Part shown: one piece after another, positions 7,270 through 11,575 of the stretch
How the letters are laid out: each line of letters begins with the position of its first letter
Position numbering within the stretch: position 1 is the stretch's first letter
Assembly: GCA_003141915.1 (NCBI GenBank)
Contig: PLNY01000483.1
Coordinates: 360-11,934, forward strand
Direction: 5' to 3'
Length of the DNA: 11,575 bases
From: Anaerolineae bacterium
GTDB taxonomy: Bacteria > Chloroflexota > Anaerolineae > Anaerolineales > Villigracilaceae
The notes under the pieces: generated by a model
Seen by the model: the letters and a program-made list of their open reading frames with translations, nothing else
What the model was told of the DNA's origin: nothing
The model's database searches: none
Made by a program: the position numbers and the translations under genes

Positions 7270-7307
7270 GATTAAAAAAACAGCCGACTCAGGCTGTTTT
7301 TTTAATC
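7270..7307 (+). terminator. Rho-independent terminator after the STAND/SARP regulator
   Basis: GATTAAAAAAACAGCC (7270-7285) and GGCTGTTTTTTTAATC (7292-7307) form a perfect 16-bp stem around a 6-base loop. The A-run and T-run make it work in either direction. It isolates the regulator transcript from the small-peptide operon. Confidence 0.92.
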
Positions 7308-7331
7308 TTTTGAAGCCTGTTTTGAAGCCTG
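7308..7331 (+). repeat. Exact 12-bp tandem direct repeat, candidate operator of the peptide operon
   Basis: TTTTGAAGCCTG occurs twice without a gap (7308-7319 and 7320-7331). It lies immediately after the terminator and upstream of the 48-aa gene. SARP-family activators are known to bind short direct repeats placed just upstream of the -10 box. Here the second copy ends 8 bases before TATCTT (7340-7345). This makes the preceding regulator a natural candidate to bind it; that link is inference. Confidence 0.6.
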
Positions 7332-7350
7332 GGAAGGTGTATCTTAGCAT
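7322..7350 (+). promoter_or_regulatory. Possible promoter of the 48-aa peptide operon
   Basis: TTGAAG (7322-7327, within the second direct repeat) and TAGCAT (7345-7350) are 17 bases apart. TATCTT (7340-7345) is an alternative -10 that would need an activator because no -35 is properly spaced. The promoter must lie between the 7307 terminator end and the ribosome binding site at 7361. Confidence 0.35.
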
Positions 7351-7374
7351 CATCAAACAAAAGGAGAAGATTCC

Positions 7375-7521
7375 ATGAAAAGCAAAATCGTCCGCGTTGC
7401 ACTTTTCACCAGCAAAATCAACCGACAGCACATCCAACTAGCCTTTGCCATTCTCGCTCTTGCAATGCTCGTACTGGGTATTGGCGCTCCAACAAGTGGC
7501 GGCATTGCTGGACCTCATTAA
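7375..7521 (+). CDS. 48-aa single-helix peptide of unknown function
   Basis: The frame is 48 codons and starts with AAGGAG (7361-7366) placed 8 bases upstream, an excellent initiation site. The basic N-terminus (MKSKIVRVALFTSKINRQH) is followed by one hydrophobic helix (about residues 20-37, AFAILALAMLVLGIG). The product ends in a short small-residue tail, APTSGGIAGPH. This layout fits a membrane-anchored peptide or a secreted or signalling peptide precursor; no cleavage motif is certain. The stop codon lies 7 bases before the next start, so the DUF5317-like gene is probably translated by coupling. I recognise no family. A longer frame in another register overlaps the 3' half but begins at a TTG without a ribosome binding site. 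Confidence 0.75.
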   Translation: MKSKIVRVALFTSKINRQHIQLAFAILALAMLVLGIGAPTSGGIAGPH

Positions 7522-7528
7522 GAAAGAA

Positions 7529-8119
7529 ATGGTCCTTCTCTTTGCCGTTCTTGCCGGACTTTTGGCGGGCTCAGGCTGGGCACATTGGCATAAACAAGCT
7601 TACGCGGCGCCGGGGTTGCAAGCCGCTTGGCTGGCAGTCATCGCTTTCCTGCCACAGTTGCTGATCGCTTATTTGCCGGCTACTCGTCAATTGCTTAGTG
7701 ATGGGTTTGCGTCGGTGAGTTTGGTGGTTTCGCTAACTTTGTTCTTGATCTTTGCCTGGTCTAATCGTCATCTGCCCGGTATGCCAATTCTCATCATCGG
7801 CTTACTACTAAACTTTGTAGTAATCGTTGCCAATGGCGGATGGATGCCTATTAGTCTTCAAACAGCTAACCTTTTGACAGGTAAAAATGTCTTACAATTT
7901 ATGGGCCTCGGGAGCAGGTTTGGAGAAAAGGATATTCTTCTGCTGGCGCAAAACATACACTTTGAGTTCCTGGCAGATCGCTTTCTCTTCCCAGCATGGT
8001 TTCCATACAAAACCGCGTTTAGTTTGGGAGATATTTTAATAAGTATGGGTGCGTTTTGGTTACTTGCAAAGCCCGATGCCAAATTACTTTCGCTAAGTAA
8101 AGAAGGTATTGCCGTATGA
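7529..8119 (+). CDS. DUF5317-like integral membrane protein
   Basis: The 196-residue product has about five membrane helices (roughly 1-15, 33-52, 60-78, 84-101 and 164-180). Conserved-looking polar motifs sit between them: NGGWMPIS (102-109) after helix four and FSLGDI (164-169) at the start of helix five. This arrangement resembles the DUF5317 family common in Chloroflexota and some Firmicutes, whose function is not established. I chose ATG 7529, which opens directly on the first helix. An upstream in-frame TTG at 7445 would add 28 residues overlapping the 48-aa gene in another register. Only a weak AAGAAAG precedes the start, so translation probably depends on ribosomes ending at 7521. The stop overlaps the next start (ATGA). 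Confidence 0.85.
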   Translation: MVLLFAVLAGLLAGSGWAHWHKQAYAAPGLQAAWLAVIAFLPQLLIAYLPATRQLLSDGFASVSLVVSLTLFLIFAWSNRHLPGMPILIIGLLLNFVVIVANGGWMPISLQTANLLTGKNVLQFMGLGSRFGEKDILLLAQNIHFEFLADRFLFPAWFPYKTAFSLGDILISMGAFWLLAKPDAKLLSLSKEGIAV

Positions 8120-8388
8120 TTACATCCACAATGTTTAATGAAAACCTGCATTACAAATCTGATTTGCAGCAGGAGTCCCATAGCGGATTAAATAGCGTGT
8201 TCGCTGCAGCAGTTGTAAATCGGAGTTTTCGCGAAGCACTCCTCCGAAATCCGGAAGCCGCACTTGACCAGGGATATTTGGGGAAGGGATTTTCATTGAG
8301 CCAGAAAGAAACCTCTCTGATTTTATCCCTCAATGCGACTTCGCTGGCCGATTTAGCGAGGCAGATTATTTCGATTTCGGAAAAATAG
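8116..8388 (+). CDS. Small NHLP/Os1348-like protein (RiPP-precursor-like leader)
   Basis: The 90-residue product carries a block at about 28-54, VFAAAVVNRSFREALLRNPEAALDQGY (quoted here as VFAAAVVNRSFRE then ALLRNPEAAL). The block has the nitrile-hydratase-like leader pattern, in which an FR..LL.(D/N)P..AL core follows a short helix. Proteins of the Os1348/NHLP clan in Chloroflexota look like this and are classed with ribosomally made peptide precursors. A second helical part (about 60-88) follows. No double-Gly cleavage site and no Cys, Ser or Thr-rich core is obvious, and no maturation or export enzyme lies nearby. A non-RiPP role, such as a helical adaptor, is therefore equally open. The start overlaps the previous stop by ATGA; an alternative ATG is at 8131. 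Family call is moderate. Confidence 0.75.
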   Translation: MITSTMFNENLHYKSDLQQESHSGLNSVFAAAVVNRSFREALLRNPEAALDQGYLGKGFSLSQKETSLILSLNATSLADLARQIISISEK

Positions 8389-8516
8389 CCCTGATTTCAT
8401 AAATGACGCCAGCCCTTCGTCCCCAGCGAACTGGCGCTCGTCAGGATGACGCGGCGGAGCAGGGGGCGCGGTAAGGAGGGGACTACTGCGCCCCGCGTCC
8501 GCGTTTGGAGAATGTG
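8389..8516 (+). other. GC-rich, foldable spacer before the HD-GYP gene
   Basis: This 128-base stretch is visibly richer in GC than its neighbours and can fold into two hairpins. In the first, TGACGCCAG (8404-8412) pairs with CTGGC (8431-8435) and GTCA (8440-8443) across a bulge. In the second, GGGGCGC (8463-8469) pairs with GCGCCCC (8488-8494), extended by GACGC (8448-8452) with GCGTC (8495-8499). ATGACGC occurs twice (8403 and 8446). It could be a dispersed repeat unit, a structured leader or a weak terminator for the operon before it. It does not match the c-di-GMP riboswitch consensus I know. Confidence 0.5.
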
Positions 8517-10010
8517 ATGAGCTTACTTATAGAAAATAGGCCTAATGCTTCAGTACAATTAGGCGCAATCTTTGAAGCCTTCCCCGACCTGCTCTTCGAT
8601 TTGGATAGCGGGGGAAGAATCTTGGACTATAGGGGAAGTGAACTTACACTCTTAAATTTATCTCCGAAGGCTCTTCTTAACCGACACATTCAGGATATCC
8701 TACCCCTTGAAATAGGGGAAGAATTTCAGAAAGCGGTTGAACAGGCCAGCTTTAATCAAAAGACTGTATCCCTGAATTATTCAATCGATTTTGGGAATAG
8801 CGTTCGCTGGTTCGAGACCCGGCTTGTTCCTTCTTCTCCGTCCAGAGTCGTCGCCATTGTGCGAGATGTGACAAAATATAAGCAAGCGGAAGAAAAGATT
8901 CAGAGACAGTTGAAACATCTTTCTTCATTGCATGCCATTGACACGCTGATTTCATCAAGCTTTGACCTTAATCTTACGCTCTCGATCCTGTTGAGTCATG
9001 TTTCTGCGCAATTGAATGTGGACGCCGCCGCCATCTTGCTGTTCAATCGTGAGAGCAGTTTTTTTGAATTTGCAACTGGTATCGGTTTTCGTACGGAAGC
9101 TTTGCGAAGTACTCACTTGCACCTTGGGGAAGGCTACGCCGGCCTTGCCGCTTTGCAGAGAAAAACCATCTATATCCATGACCTCCAACATCGGAAAACG
9201 GATTTTTTGCGATTCCCCGCTTTTAATAAAGAGTCTTTTGTTTCGTATTTTGGTATCCCCCTCATTGCAAAAGGACAGATATGCGGTGTGTTGGAAATCT
9301 TCCATAGAACATTGCTTGACCCCGATCCTGATTGGTTGAGTTTTATGGAGACGCTCGCCGGACAGGCCGCCATAGCGATTGAAAACGCCACGTTATTTCG
9401 AGAACTACAGCGTTCAAATATCGAGTTAACACAAGCGTATGATGCCACCATTGGTGGCTGGTCGCGTGCTCTTGAACTGCGCGATCGGGAGACTGAAGGA
9501 CATACACAACGAGTTACCAAAGCTACGCTTCAACTCGCGCGCCGAATGAATTTCAGCGAAGCAGAATTGATCCACGTCCGGCGCGGCGCGATCCTGCACG
9601 ATATTGGAAAAATGGCCATTCCAGACAGCGTCCTGCTTAAAAACACTGCTTTGACCGATTCAGAAAGAGAGATCATACAACAGCATCCGCGTTATGCTTA
9701 CGATATGCTTTCGCCGATTCCTTATCTGCGCCAGGCTTTGGATATTCCCTTTTATCATCATGAGAAATGGGATGGCACCGGATATCCGGATGGGCTCAAG
9801 GGAGAGCAAATTCCCCTGTCTGCGCGCTTATTCTCGATTGTAGATGTTTTCGATGCCGTCACTTCCGATCGTCCTTATCGTCAGGCTTGGTCCAGAGAGA
9901 AAGCATTGAATTACGTACGCGATCAAAGCGGGAAACATTTTGATCCCAATGTAGTAGTGGAATTCATGAAAATAGTAGATGAGGAAATACCGGATATTCC
10001 GTGCTCGTAA
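8517..10010 (+). CDS. PAS-GAF-HD-GYP protein, cyclic-di-GMP phosphodiesterase
   Basis: The 497-residue protein is soluble, with three domains. A PAS sensor spans about 14-125 and ends in VAIVRDVT (112-119). A GAF sensor spans about 138-295. An HD-GYP phosphodiesterase spans about 305-490. The catalytic set is complete: GHTQRV (328-333), HDIGK (361-365), QQHP (388-391), HHEKWDG (414-420), GYPDG (422-426) and VDVFDA (442-447). HD-GYP enzymes hydrolyse c-di-GMP to pGpG or GMP at a two- or three-metal site and lower the second messenger in response to the sensor domains. ATG 8517 is preferred because GGAG (8507-8510) sits 6 bases before it; TTG 8505 would overlap that site. It follows the small-protein operon by 128 bases and may be read from it or from a promoter I cannot identify. 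Confidence 0.95.
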   Translation: MSLLIENRPNASVQLGAIFEAFPDLLFDLDSGGRILDYRGSELTLLNLSPKALLNRHIQDILPLEIGEEFQKAVEQASFNQKTVSLNYSIDFGNSVRWFETRLVPSSPSRVVAIVRDVTKYKQAEEKIQRQLKHLSSLHAIDTLISSSFDLNLTLSILLSHVSAQLNVDAAAILLFNRESSFFEFATGIGFRTEALRSTHLHLGEGYAGLAALQRKTIYIHDLQHRKTDFLRFPAFNKESFVSYFGIPLIAKGQICGVLEIFHRTLLDPDPDWLSFMETLAGQAAIAIENATLFRELQRSNIELTQAYDATIGGWSRALELRDRETEGHTQRVTKATLQLARRMNFSEAELIHVRRGAILHDIGKMAIPDSVLLKNTALTDSEREIIQQHPRYAYDMLSPIPYLRQALDIPFYHHEKWDGTGYPDGLKGEQIPLSARLFSIVDVFDAVTSDRPYRQAWSREKALNYVRDQSGKHFDPNVVVEFMKIVDEEIPDIPCS

Positions 10011-10012
10011 AC

Positions 10013-10035
10013 AAAGCCGCCCAACTTTCAGCGGC
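10013..10035 (-). terminator. Second, distal terminator-like hairpin downstream of tRNA-Lys
   Basis: On the - strand GCCGC (10031-10035) pairs with GCGGC (10016-10020) and is followed by TTTG. Flanking bases match those of the proximal terminator at 10115-10137, so it looks like part of a duplicated tail. It also lies just after the HD-GYP stop, but gives no U-run in that direction. Confidence 0.45.
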
Positions 10036-10042
10036 CATAAAG

Positions 10043-10084
10043 TGTGAGCGCGGCCCACAGGGTGCTTCGCGAAGGGGCTCGAAT
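10043..10084 (-). pseudogene. Decayed copy of the 3' tail of tRNA-Lys
   Basis: TGTGAGCGCGG (10043-10053) is identical to the acceptor-stem end at 10144-10154. Then come 19 unrelated bases (10054-10072), followed by AGGGGCTCGAAT (10073-10084), which matches AGAGGCTCGAAC of the T-arm (10155-10166) at 10 of 12 positions. The flanking terminator and its A-run are also repeated. The segment has no anticodon or D-arm, so it is a relic of a partial duplication or of an integration event at the tRNA gene. Confidence 0.6.
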
Positions 10085-10114
10085 ATCATCCCTTTAGGGG
10101 GCTCGCAAGCAAAC

Positions 10115-10137
10115 AAAAACCGCTAAACTCATAGCGG
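10115..10137 (-). terminator. Rho-independent terminator of tRNA-Lys
   Basis: On the - strand CCGCTA and TAGCGG (arms at 10132-10137 and 10120-10125) form a 6-bp stem with a 6-base loop followed by TTTTTG. It begins 9 bases after the tRNA discriminator base. Confidence 0.75.
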
Positions 10138-10145
10138 CAAAGATG

Positions 10146-10217
10146 TGAGCGCGGAGAGGCTCGAACTCTCAACCAATGGCTTAAAAGGCCACTGCTCTAC
10201 CATTGAGCTACGCGCCC
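10146..10217 (-). tRNA. tRNA-Lys (anticodon UUU)
   Basis: Read on the - strand the 72-base gene folds into a full cloverleaf. The acceptor is GGGCGCG/CGCGCTC with one G-U pair, and the D-stem is GCTC/GAGC. The anticodon arm is GTGGC-CTTTTAA-GCCAT with anticodon TTT, and the T-arm is GAGAG-TTCGAGC-CTCTC. The discriminator is A. CCA is not encoded, since CATC follows. It decodes AAA and AAG. The promoter is at 10245-10273 and the terminator at 10115-10137, so it is a single-gene unit. Confidence 0.96.
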
Positions 10218-10244
10218 ATTTTCCTGAACAATAAAGCGGATTGC

Positions 10245-10273
10245 ATTCTATCATGGGCAAGTCGCATCGTCAA
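10245..10273 (-). promoter_or_regulatory. Strong promoter of tRNA-Lys
   Basis: On the - strand TTGACG (10273-10268) and TAGAAT (10250-10245) are spaced by exactly 17 bases. TGA before the -10 box adds an extended -10. Transcription would start near 10238, about 20 bases before the mature tRNA 5' end. Confidence 0.85.
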
Positions 10274-10310
10274 CGTAATAGATTGGGAATTCACTGCATC
10301 GAAGAAATGC

Positions 10311-10315
10311 GGAGG
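10311..10315 (+). promoter_or_regulatory. Shine-Dalgarno that sets the thioredoxin start
   Basis: GGAGG lies 4 bases before ATG 10320. This decides against the in-frame upstream start at 10203, which would run through the tRNA-Lys 5' end and its promoter. Confidence 0.8.
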
Positions 10316-10319
10316 CAAA

Positions 10320-10643
10320 ATGATCGAAGTAAATTATGTAAAGGAAGAAACTTTCCAAAATGAGGTGTTGAACGCGGATCAACCCGTTCTCGTTGATTTC
10401 ACCGCGGGATGGTGCCAGCCCTGTAAAATGATTGAACCCATTGTGAAGCAATTGGCGCAGGATTGGGATGGCAAAGTCAAAGTCGTCAAACTGGATGCCG
10501 ACGAGAATCCAAACATCCTGATGCAGTACGGCGTATTGGGCATTCCTACGCTCATGCTTTTCAAAGCAGGCGAGGTCAAAGAACGGGTGACAGGCTACCA
10601 GCCAAAAGAAAAACTGTTGACGAAACTTAATCCGCATCTCTAG
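10320..10643 (+). CDS. trxA: Thioredoxin with a WCQPC active site
   Basis: This is a 107-residue cytoplasmic thiol-disulfide reductase with the full thioredoxin fold. VLVDFTAGWCQPCKM (23-37) holds the redox cysteines Cys32 and Cys35. KLDADENPN (57-65) forms the central strand and loop, and GIPTLMLF (74-81) carries the cis-proline Pro76 that faces the active site. The common WCGPC is WCQPC here, which in related proteins shifts redox potential and partner choice; the effect in this one is not known. Length and residues otherwise match classic TrxA. The gene is a single unit ending in the 10643-10683 terminator. I see no clear promoter in the 102 bases before it. Confidence 0.95.
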   Translation: MIEVNYVKEETFQNEVLNADQPVLVDFTAGWCQPCKMIEPIVKQLAQDWDGKVKVVKLDADENPNILMQYGVLGIPTLMLFKAGEVKERVTGYQPKEKLLTKLNPHL

Positions 10644-10683
10644 AATCAAAAAACGGGTCCACGCCTGACCCGTTTTTTGATTC
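10643..10683. terminator. Bidirectional terminator between thioredoxin and surE
   Basis: GAATCAAAAAACGGGTC (10643-10659) and GACCCGTTTTTTGATTC (10667-10683) form a perfect 17-bp stem with a 7-base loop. A6 and T6 tracts inside the arms let it serve both convergent genes. It overlaps the last base of the thioredoxin stop codon and ends 3 bases short of the surE stop. Confidence 0.93.
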
Positions 10684-10686
10684 CGT

Positions 10687-11499
10687 TCAACGAATCGATT
10701 CTCGCAACTGCTTTTCCAGTTTTCCCAATTCCACTCTGGATGTCATATCCAAACTAATCGGCGTGACAGAAACCATATGCTTTTTGCGAATGACATATAC
10801 ATCGCTGTCTTCAACTTCACCGTCTATAATCGCTGCGTCCACATAAGATACTATTCCCGGCTCGCTCCACGAACTTCGATTGGGCGGCGTTGGATCATAA
10901 TATCGTTGACGCGCCAGCCGCGTCACCTGCCATCCCGTTTTTGTTGTAGCATCCGAAGGAATATTTACATTTAATAAATGGATGTCATCCGGCATTTTTT
11001 GTTGAAGCACAATATTTGCAAAGCGTGCGGTGAAATACGCCGCCGAAGAAAAATCCAATTCTTCTGAGTAGGAAAAATGATATTGCGGATCGGCCTGAAG
11101 CGAAACTGCAAGCGAGCGAAAGCCAAGTGAAGCGCCTTCCATGACCGCGCCAACCGTGCCGGAAATTGTAATCCCAAGCCCAACGTTTTCGCCATAATTG
11201 ATTCCTGAAACGATCAAGTCTGGTTTCGCAGGCATGATTTCCAACACGGCATGGAGCACGGCTTGTGCAGGTGTTCCGTCTACGGCGTAGACATTCCACT
11301 CGTTACCGTTGATTTCTAATTTCTCTTCATGGATGATTCCGCTGGATGTGCTTGGCAGACTGCGGCCTGCGCCGGAGGATTGTTCCCTCGGGGCCGCGAC
11401 CGTTACGTATCCGAGTGAGGCGAGCGCACGCGCCGCGGCCCATAGCCCGGGCGAACGAATCCCATCGTCATTGGTTAACAAAATTTGAGGCTTCTTCAT
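10687..11499 (-). CDS. surE: SurE, 5'/3'-nucleotidase (survival protein E)
   Basis: The 270-residue protein is a metal-dependent nucleoside-monophosphate phosphatase. Motifs seen are ILLTNDDG (6-13, metal Asp11 and Asp12), APREQSSGAG (36-45, metal Ser), DGTPAQ (74-79) and VSGINYGENVG (97-107, metal Asn101). A C-terminal dimer-arm region with VTPISLDMT (245-253) is also present. SurE dephosphorylates 5'- and 3'-nucleotides and can act on short polyphosphate; it is linked to stress and stationary-phase survival in other bacteria. I chose ATG 11499. A TTG at 11508 would add three residues out of the terminator T-run. No good Shine-Dalgarno precedes it, and the upstream terminator ends only 7 bases before the start, so expression probably depends on read-through or on an unusual start. 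Confidence 0.95.
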   Translation of the reverse strand: MKKPQILLTNDDGIRSPGLWAAARALASLGYVTVAAPREQSSGAGRSLPSTSSGIIHEEKLEINGNEWNVYAVDGTPAQAVLHAVLEIMPAKPDLIVSGINYGENVGLGITISGTVGAVMEGASLGFRSLAVSLQADPQYHFSYSEELDFSSAAYFTARFANIVLQQKMPDDIHLLNVNIPSDATTKTGWQVTRLARQRYYDPTPPNRSSWSEPGIVSYVDAAIIDGEVEDSDVYVIRKKHMVSVTPISLDMTSRVELGKLEKQLRESIR

Positions 11500-11506
11500 G
11501 GTCCGC

Positions 11507-11534
11507 AAAAAAAAGAAGCGGGATGTCCCGCTTC
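11507..11534 (-). terminator. Rho-independent terminator between the upstream tRNA and surE
   Basis: On the - strand GAAGCGGG, the loop ACAT and CCCGCTTC form an 8-bp perfect stem (11515-11534). Eight T (11514-11507) follow. It sits just after the tRNA at 11542-11575, whose transcript it should end. Confidence 0.92.
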
Positions 11535-11541
11535 GGCAACA

Positions 11542-11575
11542 TGGCGCTCCTGGCGCGATTCGAACGCGCGACCTT
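11542..11575 (-). tRNA. 3' part of a tRNA, probably tRNA-Arg (cut by window edge)
   Basis: Read on the - strand the segment gives a variable-loop end (AGGTC). The T-arm follows as GCGCG, loop TTCGAAT and CGCGC. Then come an acceptor strand CAGGAGC, discriminator G and an encoded CCA (11544-11542). The anticodon lies outside the window. The G discriminator and the GGTCGCGCGTTCGAATC style suggest Arg, but that is a guess by resemblance. Unlike tRNA-Lys in this window, this gene encodes its CCA. Confidence 0.82.

Noticed and set aside
7445..7528. TTG start extending the DUF5317-like protein by 28 residues
   Set aside because: It overlaps the well-initiated 48-aa gene in another register, has no ribosome site and would put a polar stretch before the first helix.
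8389..8516. c-di-GMP riboswitch before the HD-GYP gene
   Set aside because: An attractive position, but the conserved GEMM core sequence and its tetraloop/receptor pair are not visible.
10203..10319. N-terminal extension of thioredoxin
   Set aside because: It would begin inside tRNA-Lys and run through its promoter; GGAGG at 10311 and family length both support ATG 10320.
1..11575. CRISPR array, insertion sequence or phage genes
   Set aside because: I saw no regularly spaced repeats, transposase, integrase or structural phage motifs on either strand.

Overview
The window reads as a piece of a Chloroflexota chromosome, most likely class Anaerolineae. I infer this from the gene families: a MalT-like STAND ATPase ending in a SARP-type winged helix plus BTAD, a DUF5317-type membrane protein, a small NHLP/Os1348-like protein and a PAS-GAF-HD-GYP protein. 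This is inference from protein style, since no marker gene is present. There is no insertion sequence, integrase, CRISPR array or phage gene. Most genes lie on the + strand; the exceptions are at the two edges and the tRNA-Lys.

Layout. At 1-671 (-) is the N-terminal part of a processive family-2 glycosyltransferase, cut by the window edge, with its own leader hairpin and a TATAAT box. At 672-890 is an AT-rich divergent spacer holding an A/T inverted repeat and a 10-bp periodic repeat. At 891-2416 are hutI (imidazolonepropionase), a 62-aa two-helix membrane protein and a perfect terminator. At 2487-3936 are a receiver-domain protein and an inositol-monophosphatase-family enzyme sharing an ATGA overlap.

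The most interesting block is 4016-10010. A 1078-aa STAND/TPR regulator with a SARP-like DNA-binding end is followed by a strong terminator and then a 12-bp tandem direct repeat. Next come a 48-aa single-helix peptide gene, a DUF5317-like membrane protein 7 bases further on, and a 90-aa NHLP-clan-like small protein overlapping it by ATGA. After a GC-rich, foldable 128-base spacer comes a PAS-GAF-HD-GYP cyclic-di-GMP phosphodiesterase. I read this as a possible sense-and-respond cassette: the large regulator controls the peptide/membrane-protein/small-protein operon, with second-messenger turnover downstream. The sequence shows the order, the overlaps and the repeat; the functional link is a hypothesis.

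The right end holds tRNA-Lys(UUU) (-) with a very good promoter and a terminator. Beyond it is a decayed second copy of the tRNA 3' tail plus terminator. Then come thioredoxin (+, WCQPC active site), a 17-bp-stem terminator shared with the convergent surE (-), and a terminator separating surE from the 3' part of another tRNA (probably Arg) cut by the window edge.

Two translation styles coexist. Several genes have clear Shine-Dalgarno sequences (the glycosyltransferase, the 62-aa gene, the 48-aa gene, HD-GYP and thioredoxin). Three others (hutI, the receiver gene and the large regulator) have none, and instead carry a -10-like hexamer 6-9 bases before ATG, which suggests leaderless mRNAs.
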